From the NCBI GenBank assembly GCA_949358305.1, contig OX442315.1, positions 4,650,001 through 4,714,000 of the forward strand: a stretch of 64,000 nucleotides of DNA, in the 5' to 3' direction. Below are positions 42,001 to 57,000 of this stretch, in pieces. The notes beneath the pieces were generated by a model, which saw only the letters and a list, made by a program, of their open reading frames with translations, made no database searches and had not been told where the DNA came from. The stretch is from Strigamia acuminata. Taxonomy: Eukaryota > Arthropoda > Chilopoda > Geophilomorpha > Linotaeniidae. Made by a program: the position numbers and the translations under genes. How positions within the stretch are numbered: position 1 is the first letter of the stretch; each line of letters begins with the position of its first letter.

Positions 42001-45000
42001 AATTAGAAATAATCAAAAATTAATAGTAATGACACGAGTGTTTGAGGGATGCGATGAAAATAAATAATTGCGAATTTTGTTGAAAATGAATAAATTTGAA
42101 TTGATTTTGACAAACTGTAAATATTTTGTGATGAAATTTTTGATAAATTTAATGTAAATATTCCACGGCATAATTTTGATTGAATGTAAATAAGAGGTAA
42201 TTGTTGTAAATAATTGAAATGAGTTGATGTTTTAACGGTATTGTTAATTTTAAAGAAAATTAGAGAAATAGGAAAAATATTTTTGAATTTGTTTTTTTCC
42301 CACTTTGGAAAATTGTTAAGAGTTGTAATTTATTATGAAAATGCTTGTTTGTAGTGTGAATGATTTTGAGTGTTGTGCAAAAATATGAACTTTGATTTTG
42401 ATAATTTAATTTTGACAAAAATTTTCTTTTGACTTATGTTTTTTTTTTTTTTTGTTAGACTTTTCAAATATGTAAAAATAAACAATAGAAAAGCAAGATT
42501 GTATTGGCGATATTAAGATAGTTAAGTTGAATTATTTTATGATTTAATTAGAATAGTAACATTGGAATAAAAGGGAGTGAAGTTAACTCCAGAATAATTT
42601 AAGTTTGTGTGATAATAATGAAACAACTGAGTGATAGCTTATGAAAGGTAGAAGTAGCCGAACATTCCTTAAGAATGTCCGATTTAAAAGACACCTGTCT
42701 GGTATCGAAATTTGTATTTTGGGGTCCAAAACACAGCAAAAAAGGGAGTTGTCACGTGTACGAACCGTGCTAATTAATGCGCGATTCGTAACGCGTAATT
42801 CGAGTTATTATTGGTTAAAGTTGCTAAATTTCGGCCACAGATGGCGCTGACGGTTGGACTCCGTCATCGCCATGTGATGGACCAGTCAATTCAATTATGG
42901 GGTTTATGGCAGATTTGCTATAAATAAGGAGCCCGCACTAAGACAGGTCTCTAATCACTTTTGCTTTGTAGATCTAGAGAGTCTGATGTCGCCTCATTAA
43001 AGAGCGCGGCTGATGACTATAAAACCAATTTAATTACATCGCATTTAAGATATCACACAGTTGTTTAGAACCCAGTTAATAACAGTTGTACAAATTAATA
43101 AGAATGTAAAAATGATAGTTTATCCGAATGTCATTCCAAACTGTTTTTGAGAATAAATGTAACCAAGTTTAAAAGGGATCGAACAAACTTCGTTTGTCCG
43201 GTCAAATAAAACTGAATTGAATTTGAACATAAAACCAATCTCATCCTTTCCTGTCACATTCACTAAAACCCCAAATAAAATAACGTTGCGTGGAAACCTG
43301 ATCAGGCCCGGAAACCACGTAACAATATTGAGAAAGTATCACAACTTTCCAACATACCCCCTCTGTTAGAGTATTTGATAGTGTGTTTCAACCACACTCA
43401 CAAGAGTACGATGACCAATCAAAAACATAGGTGAAGAACAGTCAAACAATCAAATATGGAAATAAATGTTTGTTATTTCCTACAAAACCAACATGGTGGC
43501 GCCAGACCCGCTTCAACTACACAAGGTCATAATATAACAAAGTCTGCTCAGTTTAGGTTAAACTGGACACATGAAACGAGTTAGGTAGTTGCAATTATTA
43601 TTTGTAGGAACTTTTTTTAAACAATTGCAACGTATTTAGGTTACAATTTAAACAATTCCGCCCATCGGAGCAATAAGCACATAATCAGATTTTTGTTGGG
43701 CCCTCAAAAATTGAGTGATTATATGATTATTGTAATAATCAACTAATCACAATAATTGCTCATTTAATGAAACCCCTTATCATGTGTTTTAACCTAATAA
43801 TCAATTATGCCAACAAATCGGTCTTATGAACAACTGTTTCTCGATTAGTTCGGATAATCGACAGTCTACTATAATGCAACCTGTTGCAGCACTTCTGGGC
43901 CTGCAACTTCACCTGGTTACAGGTAGCTGCAAAGGGCCACATAACATGTGACTGTGGCATGGGCACAGCAATTGGTATCAAGTTTAAATGAAAAAAAATG
44001 CTAATCTGCGCTGCACCAGAAAGTTGAAGGTAGGCAAAGATTAAAACCACAAATTGCACAGCATCCACCCAGTATCCAATCCACTACTATTGCCAACAAA
44101 TTTTGAAATTTGCCCCTCTATATTTAATGAGACCTGTATAAAACAGACTTAGGTTGTGTATTACAGTAAGCACTTACGGTTTGCTTATAAAATGTTATCA
44201 TCAGCCATGCGTCATGAGGAAGCATCGTAAAAAATTTGGTATTAATTGTTTTGCTGTTTTGCATAAAAAACATCTAAATGACAAATATTGGAAATTAATT
44301 AATTTCAGACAATTTTATACTGTGTGTCTGTGCTATTATTACAAGTATATTTTCGTGAGTGCGAACCTTAGATTGAGAATTACATCTGAATCCACTTGAC
44401 AGGTATGTTAAGACTGTTATACTCTGCTTTGGGATGTATTTCCTAACATCTAAAAGAATTAATTGTTTTATTTTTAGTGAGTGTTATGCACTAATTCAAA
44501 TTGATTTGGAAATAAATGAATCCGTTTTAGAAGAACATAACGTTCTATAGGTCAGATTAACAAAGAAACCACATGAATAAGTCATTTTAGATTTTAGGTT
44601 TATAATTCTGCCATCCATGGCAACAAATCGACAGCTTTAGTAAAAAAAATGACACTCTTGGATCAAAAAATGACATTTTGGTCCAAAAAATGACATTTTA
44701 GATCAAAAAAAGACATTTTGGACCAAAAAATGACATTTTGGACCAAAAAATGACATTTTGGACCAAAAAATGACATTTTGGACCAAAAAATGACATTTTG
44801 GACCAAAAAATGACATTTTGGACCAAAAAATGACATTTTGGACCAAAAAATGACATTTTGGACCAAAAAATGACATTTTGGACCAAAAAATGACATTTTG
44901 AACCAAAAAATGACATTTTGGACCAAAAAATGACATTTTGGTCCAAAAAATGACATTTTGGTCCAAAAAATGACATTTTGGACCAAAAAATGACATTTTG

Positions 45001-48000
45001 GACCAAAAAATGACATTTTGGACCAAAAAATGACATTTTTGACCAAAAGAAGGACATTTTGGACTCAAAAATTATGTTATTAGCTCAAAATCGATGGTAT
45101 TAAGAAGAAAAAAATTTAAAAAATTATCAGTTACTGATATTTTTTTATTTTTTAAAATGAAGAAAAAAGAAACTTTGCTACATTTCGCTACTCCGCTGTC
45201 TAATCGTTTTCGTTTTCCCCCACCCGTTTCTTCTATTTTCGTTTCATTCCGCTTCCAATCCCGGATTGTCGAAAGACTGACATCGAATTTCTTCGCAGCT
45301 TTTTCGCCGGAATTCTCTTTTGCATACTTAACAGCTAGCTCTTAAGTTAAAGTCTAGATCGAATGAAGGTGACATTTTGAATACTGAATACTGAATTAAG
45401 CCACCAAAAAATTTGCCCCACCCAACTTTAATACTTTACCATCATTGGATTGGATGCATTATCAGCACTTTTATAAATATTTAGTAGTTACAGACTTTTT
45501 TACCACCCTGTATTAAGATACCTGATTTTGCATGAATGCATATCCCAAAAACTGTATGAACAAATGACCTTTCCATAAATGGACCAGCCAAAATTGACAC
45601 TTCTTTCATTAGTCCTTCCATAAAAGTCTAAAGGAGATAAAAAAAATGATAATTGTGTCACGATTAATTTGAGTGTTATAAATTAATTTGACTTAATATT
45701 GCGCAAAAGTTAATTTGGCGCAAATAAGTGGGCAAAGGCTCGTAGATTCCTCTTAACTAGTCGCCGTCAAATGTGGACATCGGGCAATTAAAGGAATCTG
45801 GTCTCGCGGTGACTCAACATAATTTTATATTCGACAGTTCTCATACTCACAGTTGGTGTAAATGTGGGTAAAATAATGATTATGCGCAAAATAATTGATC
45901 ACACTGTGGGTGAAGAATGTCAAGTGGCATATGAATTCTAAAATGTCAGCCTAGAAGCGGCGCAATAGGGTTATAGAGAAGTATGGCGCTTGTTTAAGGC
46001 GCAAAAGAAAAGGTGACGTTCTCTACTAAGATCTATAAAAGGTGAATCTTGGTTGATAGTAGGAAGAGAAATGATTTGGAAAAGTGAAAAGTGAAAAGTG
46101 ATAGGAAAAATACTATTAGGTCGATTTGATCACATATGTTGATTGGTTAGGTCAACTGTGATCAGGGATAAAAGGGGTGGAAGATAGCAAAGATGAGTAA
46201 TTGTTGAGAATAACGCAAAAGAAGAATTAGGCTAGAAATATGAAATGTGCAGGATGTAGCCACTATGTATTTTGTGGGAGGCATGCGGAATCAAATTCAC
46301 AGGAAGTGCTATTTGCTGTTACAATTAGGAATTCTCCTCAGGCTGAAACCCCAAATTGAACATGAAACATATCCAAAAAGCCACTCTTGAAAATACAACA
46401 TTATTTCTGGATTTATTTGGTGAACACTTTAATTTATTGGACCACAGCATGGAATAACTAGCCAGTTATTTCCAGCTCATTTGGTTACTGTCTTTGCCCT
46501 AAAAGAGATATTATGTGTTTTTTCTCAAGTGACAGAGTTACTTCCAAGTCTGTCGTTGATGTCGATGCTCAGTGAGGTGGAATTCCATCAACCCTTCTTG
46601 CCAAAGTAAATCGTATATTGTTCACGGGAATTCTCATTTTCAGTTATCGGAGAATCCGATTTTCATTTCGTTCCACTCCAAATGAGTGAATCTATCTCCG
46701 AGTTACCAAAAGACGGACCTGTTGAGTCATGAGCCAAATCACGAGTCGAGGCTCAGTACGTTTTGACATCGACGAGAGCCCAGCGAGAACGAGTTGCTAC
46801 CATTCGGCAGTTTCGACTAGAAGCACTCATTGAACTAGGCCATGTCGGTGTGTGTTGCCAGTGACCAGCAATGATTGAAATTAGTGTTCGATAAGCTGTT
46901 TAACCTTTCACAAATTTTTAAACAACTCGCTGTAGCTGTTACAATTGCAAAAAGGTTTTTTAATACAATGAATTTCCTACCTGTCCTACATCATAGTTTT
47001 CCATTTCTTTCGACTCTTCCCATAAAAGATCGGCATTGCTTGCAAATGTGGACGGTTCATCTAGTAATTCCAGAAAATCGATTTCTTCTGCACAAGTATC
47101 GTTTAGGTTTTTATCCTTTTTGATCTTGACTTTTTCCTCATATATCACTTCTGTATCAGCGCACACAACGATCGGTGGTATTTGAGTATATTTTTCCTGT
47201 ACAAGTTCAATAGTGTTGTATGTCGAATATCTTGTGAAAGCCGTAATTTGTTCGTAGATAAAGTACGAACTAAAACTAAACATAACTAGCAGAAACACTT
47301 TTTTTACCGGTAGCTTGTTTTGCTTGTTTTGCTTGCAAGTCTGCATTTGTTTATTCATTATGTTCTGAGCCTTTCGAATCACTTTACTTTCCAACTCACT
47401 CTTTTGTTTAGAATAATCTAGAAGCCATCTTCTTTGTTTACGAATGCTGCGATTAATAATATCTACAATTGACAGACAAGATACTCCTGCATAAAAGGAT
47501 AGACAACCTCCAATGTCACACAGAAGGGAGATAAAGTCGTAGAAGTAGTATTCCGTAAAAGAACAAACCCATTTGCTGAATGCATATATTTCCAAAGAAC
47601 TATCTTGTAGATTGCTGCAATGATGATGTGAAGTCACCATGGTTTTCTCACATTCACTTGAACAGTGGCAATCAAAATATGGGACTACAGTTGCCGTTAT
47701 GTTGTTTATTTCTTCGAGGTAATCGCATGTTTGTTGGTTTGCAACACAATGACTTATTTGTTTTTGAGGTAAGAAAGGCAACCTAAAGAAAAGAATTACA
47801 ATATAATTTTTAGCTTGCTTGGGTACACCCATGGACAAAAATAAGTTTTCTGCAGTATTTCATGATTCACATATAATAAAATATGCTTGCATGCTATTGT
47901 ATACTAGTATCTAGATCACTCAATATTGCTACATTAGCAACTCCGACAAGCCAATTAACATGATAAAAATGACCAAACTGAATATTTATCACTTCTGACA

Positions 48001-51000
48001 ATTGTTACAGACTTTAAAACGTGCTTGAATCTGAGTATTAGTGCATAAAAAGCTAAAGCAGAAATGATTACATGGAAGAGCTGCCAGGAAAATATTTTCT
48101 AGGCTCAAGAAAAACAGTGAATGAAGATAGGAATGAGTGAAGAATTTTGCCAGGTGAATATTTGCAAATTTGAAGAGTGTTTAGTGGTCTGACGAATCAA
48201 ACATTAATTTATTTTGATCAAAAAATGTTGTTTACGTCATTTCAACAATGTAAGGCGTAAAGCCCAGTAAAAACCGTTTTATGCCTTTAACTATATTGTG
48301 TACTTATTCTGGGTAATAATGATCACTAGTAAGACAATCCACACAAGCTTGACCTTAGGTCAACTATTTAACAATACCGACAAACGACTAAACAAACTAA
48401 TGATTAAGATATATTTAATTTTAATGTGTATACATTATTGTGAATACTGGCGTTTTACTCCAGTCTAACATTCCCTTTAATGTGTTGTTTTATTCTATAT
48501 TTTTTATATTTGATTTCATAACATTTGATTTGGGTTCACATTTCCTTTAATGTGTAAAATTAGTGTTATTTTCATGAAACTTGATTTAATAATGTTTCAT
48601 TTAACATTTGCTTATTATAATACCTTAGTGTCTTTATTTACTAATTTTTATATTTCTTGATTTGATATTTCACATTTGCATTTATTATGTTTTTTATTTG
48701 TTTATTTACAATCTTAGTGTCATTAATAACCTTTTTAATTATTGGGTTAGATTTGTTGTCACTCAACTTGGCTCTCTTAGGAATGCAGCTGAAGCCAATT
48801 AACGGATTAGTGTTGCTCCAATAGGAGCGTTTTTTGTATATAGTTTTTGTGAGACAATAAACTTGACCCCAGTGAACATACAAATTTTTATGGTGGAAGC
48901 ACGCTGCAGGGTTATTTCAAAATACACATTTATACTTACAAAGTAGCCAGAGACATTTGGAAAGATTCAACAAAACGTTTGGATTCAACAATTATTTTGT
49001 TATACTGTATTATGAAATGTGTGTGGGATAACAAAATAGACATTGAAATATACCGGCAATGGTTGAAAGGCCTTTGGGAACAAAAATCGTGTTTTGGATT
49101 TGTGAATTTGTCATTTGGAAACACAAACAATCTTTATTTATAGAGTAGCCTATCTACTTACTGACAAGTGAAATTTCGTAAAGCAACTTCCTTCAAATAA
49201 CACTGACTTTGGCAATCTTCCATTTCCTCCTCGCTGACGCATGGAGAAATCCTTCGATTAATAAATTTGTACTAGAGAAACAAATCAATTGTTAATTTGA
49301 TGTGCGCATGAAGAAGAGTGACTTATCGCCCGGTTGTGGAGCCATTTCAATGAACACTCACCGACCAAAACATTCTTTCAATGATAAAATGAGTTAATGA
49401 TAATGAGAAATTCAAGCTGTGACGATTCTAACTTGTTTGAAAATTAATTAACTAAACTCTAGCTCACTATAAGTTGGGCCTATTTCCCATTGGCTGAGCC
49501 TCATTACTTCTAACTGTGGACTGTATGCTACCACCAGGAAAAGTAGTTCAGTTTTCTTTTTAATTTGTTTTATTATTTTAGTAATTGAAATGATGCAATG
49601 TTATTTGCATTTTATAAGAAAATGTTTTTTCAATTCATGATATAAAGATGGTAGTTTTGATGATGTAATGTTAAGCAGAGAAGCGAACACAGATAGAATC
49701 CATGGATTCGGCGGTCTCTGTAGGGATTGGCGAGTTCGGACCTGGTAGAAAATGAGGTCCAAAAGAGCCCAATTGATCCTTTTATACAGGTAAGTATTTT
49801 TTGATGGTTATTATTAATTGATATTGATTCTATGGAATCAACGGGGCGCTGTACTGGGAACAACATGCCTTCGGGCAACATTGCTCTTCGTCATGTTAAA
49901 AAAAATGTCTAACAGCAACACTGCTCTTCGTAATGTAAATATAATGACCAAGAGCAACACCAGAAATTTTTGCGTGTTGCCCTTAGGCATGTTAACTGTG
50001 TTGCTCTGTGTAATGTAAATATAATGACCAAGAGCAATACCAAAAGTGTTTGCGTGTTGCCCTTAGGCATGTTGAATATGTTGCTATTAGTCATGTAAAT
50101 ATAATGACCAACAGCAACACCCTAATTTATTTTTGGTCTTTTTAATGTTTTAATTTTCTTGAATAACTGGGGAACTCTACATAAATAAACGGAGTGTGGA
50201 CTGGACATTAGCTCGACAGTAAGGGCACGTTGCTGGTCTCCCCTCTGTGCGTGCAATGGCCATTACACGCTCGCTGCAGGCAGCGCAGAAGAATAAATGT
50301 GCGCAGGGCAACATGGCGATGTTTCTGTCAGTTAGTAGACAAACCACACAGAGCCCCTGTCCTGTGGCTTGATTAGCACCCGCATCATGCTCCTCATCCG
50401 ATTCCACATGGGCTAAGTCTGCTGCGACGTCAACTACCTCGACAGGCACAATGTTCTCACGGCGCGTAGCAGCACACGCAGCTGCCTGCTGGCCGTGGAT
50501 AGTACCGCCAAAGCTTGGTGTCATGAGCATCATCCGGAGGAGAACATCTTGGATGCTCATCAAACCTGTTCGGTACTTCTCCGTCACGCGCAGCACCCTT
50601 CGATCGGTAAGGACGTATTTCATCTTACGTTCTCGGCGGGAAATAACTCCTCCTAGCAGTTGTGTGTGCTCTCTCGCGTATGCGTGCTCCATTGACCTGA
50701 AGGTGTCAACAAACACCCATACGTTAGGGTGGGCAACATGAACTTTGCTGATTTCACCTGTTTATATACCCCTGTTGCGCCACGCCATTGGCTCGTGTTG
50801 CGCCACGTCATTGGTTGGCTTGTGTTGTGCCACGTCATTGGCTCGTGTTGCGTCACGTAATTACCATGTGACACAATTTGCAATCCCGAATAATACAAAT
50901 GTTGCTCTTAGTCATGCAGAAAACTGTTGCTCCACGTCATTTTCTTATAATGTCTAAGAGCAATCCAAAAAAATACAAATGTTGCTCTTAGTCATGCAGA

Positions 51001-54000
51001 AAACTGTTGCTCTACGTCATTTTCTTATAATGTCTAAGAGCAATCCCAAATAATACCGAATTTGCTCTTAGTCATTATTACACGCAACTGCAACTGTTGC
51101 TCCACGTCATTTTTTTATAATGTCTAAGAGCAATGTTGCTCTTAACCAATTTTAGACCTAATTTCAACTGTTGCTCTTAGGAATGTTGCTCCCAGTACGC
51201 GGCAGCGAATCAACATCTCAATAATTAGTGCTGAAATATTTCAATAAATAAAATATATTTATTTATACAATACATCCTTAAAATTACAATTCTTTAATTA
51301 ATTTGAAAATGCTCGCTTTTTATCAAATAGTGCCATCTGATGGGAAATTGAGAAGAAACGGTTTCACCACCGTCACAATACGACAAACAATGCTGCAGCG
51401 GTACATATTCCTACACTACAGTTTATTTAAAACAATAAGCGAGGTTTTAATTTTAAACTAAAATTGTGATAAACTATTATTTAAAATGATAATTTACAGT
51501 AAGTTACTTACCCTTTTAAATGAAAATGAAACAACATTGGAATAAAATAAGGTTCCAAAGTGAAAGTTTGGTAGAAATAAAGAAGCAGTCCTTTTTGATT
51601 TTGCTGTTAAAACTACCTGCAATACAAAATGAAGTAGTTACTTAAAAATATCAACTTTTTTTTTTAAATAATTTAAATACATTTACTTACTGATACAAAA
51701 AGAGTGTTTCGAAATTCAAGTTTAGTCTGAAATTGAATTTTCAATCGGCAGTTTGAACTAATTTGAATTTTATCCTCTATTTAAAATAAAATAAGATCAT
51801 TCATTAATTCTTTTACTTTAAGTTATTTAAGAAAGATTCAAAATGATACATTCTTAGGGGAATTGCATGAATTATTGAATGTGGCCGCTCTGCTAGCTGC
51901 GTTCAGTGGGACTGGTCAGGCGGGCTACCGAGAGTTTCCTGGTGGCCTGTGACGGTGTGAAATGTTTTTTCATAACTGGTGGCAGGGCTGGACTGGGAAC
52001 AAATTTATGGCCGGGAAATCTGGGTGTTCGGGCCACAATTAATGAAGTCGGGAACGGCCACAGCGGGCTGCGACAGGCCACAGCGGCCACGGGCCACCGG
52101 GAAACTCCCGGTAGCCCGCCGGGCCAGTCCAGCACTGACTGGTGGCCCAACCTATCCAAATTTTCCCATAGAAATTTGTTCTCCTGGCCGGACCTATCTA
52201 AATTGCCCGGCACTAAATTTGTTCCCAGTCCAGTCCTGGTTGTATTACACCAAATAGTTTTTTTTTGGTACATTCAATTACTTTTTGTCTAAATTTTTGT
52301 CTCGTACAAATTTTTAGACAAAATGTATAATTTTTGAATGTAACTGCCAAACTTGGTAATGGGTAGCAGATCAAGTTCTACAGGGTGTCTCGCCGAACAC
52401 CTACCATAATCATGTTAATTAAAAAAAACGTTTGATTATGAATTGAAGTAAATGACATGTGACGAATTCAATGAAACATGTTAAAGTGATGTGACATTGT
52501 TGCATCACTGTTTTGCAACTCGTAACTTTTAAACCAACAATGCTACGTAAAAAATGTTAATTGCAAAGTTGTAGAGAACCGTCTAATTAGTCTAGAACTG
52601 TTCTTAAAAAAATTATCTCTAACTGAAAAGTTTTGAGAAAAAAAAGTTTGAAACATTGGTCTACTCAGCTTTGTAACTCAGCTTTGTAACCTAAAACTAT
52701 TGAGGCAACCAAGCTAATCCTCAATTAGGACACTTTATTGGGTCATACTTGTAAGTAGAAGAGAGAAAACACAAAAAAAGGAAATAATTTATTTTGGGAA
52801 TACATTCCACATGGTAGTTTTAGGTTATAAAGCTGAGTAGACTAACATTTCAAACCTTTTTTACTCAAAACCTTTCAGTAAGAGATAATTTTTTTAAGGA
52901 CAGTTCTAGACTAATTAGATGGTTCTCTACAACTTTGCAATTGACATTTTTTGCGTTGCATTGTTGGTTTAAAAGTTACGAGTTGCAAAACAGTGATGCA
53001 ACAATGTCACATGAATTTAACATGTTTCATTGAATTTGTCACATGTCATTTACTTCAATTCATAATCAAAAGTTTTTTTTAATTAACATGATTATGAAAT
53101 AATTCACCTGGTAGGTGTTCAGCGAGACACCCTGTATACTCTGGCTCACCGTTAGAAGGAGACCAGTTCCTATTGGTCGAGCCTGTTTACTCATAACTGT
53201 TACCTGTATACTTTCACTAGGAAAAGTAGTTTTGTTGTGGTTTTATTTAGTTTGATTATTTTAGATGTTTGAAATGATGTAAAATGACTAATATTTAATA
53301 ATAAAATGTTTTTAAAAGTCTGGAAGCAATGTTTTAAGCTGTTACTTTTTCAAAATTCATGATTCGCTCAGTTTATTGGTTGCTAAGGTGCGTTTCATAA
53401 TTATAAATCCACCCACAAATTCTGTGTTACAGCCAAAAATTTTTCCCAACAATAAATTTCTTTATACTGTTTGATTATAACATGTGTTTTTACAAGATTT
53501 TAAGAAGTTTTCGTTAAAAGGAAATTTTTTTTTATATTGTTATAGCAAAAATGTCATTTTTAGGTGTTGCATAATTATAAATCCACATTTGGTTCTAAGC
53601 TTGTGGGCTATAGTTTTTTTAACTGATCATAGAGGGTGCTTCTAGCTAATTATAATGACGTTTTTTAAATGTTTTCTAACTGTCACATTTGTTACTTTCA
53701 CTTTCATTTTTGCGGTGCATTCATTTTAACCATGCCTCGTGGATTACCACTTTCTGACTTTGAAAAAGGACAAATATCAATCTTAAGTGAACAGAATACA
53801 TCCAACAGGGAAATAGCAAAACTTTTGGACAGAAGTCATGGTCTTATCAACAGTTATGTGAAATTGAGAGACAAATATGGCACCAAAATTCACAGTGGTC
53901 GACCATCAAAGCTACAAGACTGCCAAAAACGAACAATTTTACGTGAAATTTTCAATTCAAATGTGACCCTAGGGGAGTTATCAAAGCGTCCAGACATTAA

Positions 54001-57000
54001 TGTTTCAAAATCTACACTCTCCAGAGTTGTGAGCAACTGTCAACACTTAGTGTACAAGAAGAGAAAAACCATTCCATCTCTGAAACGAAGACACAAGGTG
54101 AAAAGAGTGGAATTTGCAAAAGATAAAGTGTGTTGGCAGAAGGAATGGCGTAAAGTAGTGTTCAGTGATGAAAAGAAGTTTAATTTGGATGGCCCAGATG
54201 GATGGCAATATTACTGGCACGATTTACGCAAAGACAAACAGATTTTTTCAAAACGTCAGCAAGGTGGAGGATCGGTTATGATTTGGGCAGCGTTTGGATG
54301 GAAAAGTAAAAGTAATATTGCCTTTGTCAGTGGTCGAATGAATGCTGATTCATACCAACAGTTGCTTGACGAACAACTTATGCCATTTGGAGAGCAAATT
54401 GGTGGTCCATTTTGGGAATTTCAACAGGACAACGCGCCGATCCACAATGCCCGAACAACATTTCAGTGGTTTTTGGACAATGGAGTGCAAGTAATGGAGT
54501 GGCCAGCATGTTCTCCTGACTTGAATCCCATAGAAAACCTATGGGGAATACTTGCCAGATCAGTATATCAAGGAGGAAAGCAATATGAATCAATTGAGGA
54601 ACTAAAACTTGCAATTATAGTGAAATGGGAAGAAATTTCAACTGAGACAATGCAAAATCTAGTCAATTCCATGCATAACAGAATGATTAATGTTATTGAA
54701 AAGAAAGGTGGTTCAATAGGTTATTGAAAATAAAAAATTTAATAGAAACCAAATGTGGATTTATAATTATGCAACACCTAAAAATGACATTTTTGCTATA
54801 ACAATATAAAAAAAATTTCCTTTTAACAAAAACTTCTTAAAATCTTGTAAAAACACAGGTTATAATCAAACAATATAAAGAATTTTATTGTTGGGAAGAA
54901 TGTTTGGCTGTAACACAAAATTTGTGGGTGGATTTATAATTATGAAACGCACCTTATATGTCAAACTGGTTTTGAAATTTATGATCGATTGTTCTGTCTG
55001 GACACAAAATAGCTTCCCGTAACTCGAGCGTTTGTATTTTGGCCTACTTTTATGTAGCCCTACAACAGTAGGTGCATTCCAAAACTCCCGTTTCAGCCGT
55101 TTCAGCCGTGTCGTGTTATAAGGTATGACGTCACATCCGGAAAAATTCCGTGTCTGTGGCGCTAACACGGCTGAAACGAAAACGTGTATGAAAACACGTT
55201 TTAGCAGACACGATTTGCGTGTTAGGGCTGCCATCGATGGTGCGTAGATTTTGGCGCGATTGTTGATGTGAATTCGTCGGCTGTTATAAACATTGTCATT
55301 TTCAGTCCACAAATAAATAAAATTAGTCAGAATTTGAACAGTTTATAAAGATTTTTAAATATTTTATAAATATTTCATAACACGAAATTGCTAAAACGAG
55401 GGCAAAAAATTTTTTTGTTTTGACGTTCCTAAACAGGCCTAAAACGACCATAAAACGACACGGAACGGAAACGCCTAAAACGCCTAACACTGCGTTTTGG
55501 AATGCACCTAGTGAATAGGCTTGGCCAATAAAAACTGGTCCCCTTCTAACAGTGAGCCAGAGTATAGGTCGAGAGTATAATATGGCGGCGGCTGAACTGT
55601 TTCCTCTCCCCCTTGCATTTTTTAATTCTACGTAAATTAAGTTCATGTTGTCCTAAACAAGCTATTTACAAACTATCAAATCCAATAATTTTTGCAGTAT
55701 GTACATCACCAAACTCATTAATAATAAAAAGCCATTGTTTGAGTGAACAACAACTCACTATTTTCGATTCTTGTCCCGAGAGACATTATTGAGTACATCT
55801 CTTTTGTTTTAAATCTGTTGTAATGCATTTTTGATCCCTATAATGATAGAATTAAATGTTAAGAGTGTTATTCAGAAACTGTTTGCGCTTTTTTTTGAAA
55901 ATTATCATTAAACTACAAAAAATGTGGAGTTTGAAATAGGCAACTTGATTGCTGCTCACGATGCAGCATACATCATGACATCATTGAATCTCAAATGATA
56001 AAATTCAACTTTGATCTTGGAACTTATTCCTACACTTCGTCACCTAGCAACTGTTGTTTACAGTATTCATACACTAGGCCTGATTGCTCACAGTGGATCA
56101 ATACACAGACAAAATAGTGCAAACTTTCAGCTCATTGTTTGCATTGTTGTCTGTTTATGGAAAGAAATTATTTCAGGATCTCATTCAGCATGACATAACA
56201 ATCCTTCACATTTAATATTGCAACAATCTGTGAGTATCTTATTCATGTGCTCCCTTTGTAAGTGAGTGAATTTTTACTCATTTTCTAAACTTTTAAAATG
56301 TAGTTGTACTAGTATTCAAAGTATTCTCCATTGCAATACCAGTAATGCATGCTTCCAACCTAGACAAAATGTTATCAAATAAATTTTGCATCTTGTCATG
56401 AGTTATCAATTTTGAAGTTAAATAACATTTTATTTGAATAGTTTCTGATTAAATAAATACTTTTAGTAACAATGCAGTTTGCAAATGCCAATTATAAAGT
56501 TGTAGAGCCTCATTTACAATGTTACAATGTGAAAAACCATGACACATTGTTGAAAACCTAAATTTGTGTTGCTTAATGAATTGCCCATCTCCTGCTGGTT
56601 GTTGCTGTAAGTATGGGAACTCATTTTTTTTTAGAATTTTGGCGTCTATTAAACTTTACCAAGCCATGGCCGCCTGGCAGCCGCCTCTTTGACTCATGGG
56701 TCGGCATGGCCCTGCATTAGGATTTTTTCTTATGTTGTCATATGTAAATATGTATTTATTTGTAGATATCAGTGTAATGTGATATAACCAATGATGTCAT
56801 TCATCCTTTGTCAGACCCAGGTGGTCCCTTGTCATGTAGCCTTAGTTCATTAAACATGGCTGCCAAGATGACACATCCAGCAAATGAATGTGTCTCTTAT
56901 TCTACACAAACTCACCAAACAGGCCAATATTCTCAACACATTTTTTGCTCCTCCAGGCTTTACTTACTCTTGAAAAACTGATATTTTGAATCATCTTAGT

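Larger units (their letters stand above)
34935..43324 (+). mobile_element. Intact Ty3/gypsy LTR retrotransposon
   Basis: Two 575-bp LTRs that look identical on reading, 4-bp target duplication ATAT (34931-34934 and 43325-43328), primer site, gag, frameshift signal, full pol in the order protease, reverse transcriptase, RNase H, integrase (the Ty3/gypsy order), polypurine tract. No envelope gene. It appears recently inserted and potentially autonomous. It lies in an intron of gene B, in the opposite orientation to the gene. Confidence 0.95.
34322..43777. mobile_element. Inverted-repeat DNA element split by the gypsy insertion
   Basis: Left end AGGTGTTTCATTAAATGAGC after TA; right end GCTCATTTAATGAAACCCCT before TA (43778-43779). 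Removing the gypsy element and one ATAT leaves about 1.06 kb without a coding frame. Parts near 34400 and 43700 (TAATCA words) are also mirrored. Confidence 0.65.
53137..55564. mobile_element. Inverted-repeat element hosting two nested insertions
   Basis: Termini TACTCTGGCTCAC...GTGAGCCAGAGTA with about 50 bp of further inverted similarity, flanked by TA. Only about 420 bp belongs to this element. The rest is a Tc1-type transposon (53386-54954) and a MITE (55071-55508). It was inserted directly next to the foldback element at 52381. Confidence 0.78.

Noticed and set aside
36389-43324. Envelope gene of an errantivirus-like element
   Set aside because: The 1.16 kb after pol has no open frame of useful length and no membrane protein features.
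44663-45068. Three overlapping open frames of 119-127 codons
   Set aside because: All arise from the 20-bp array; the same peptide appears in every frame.
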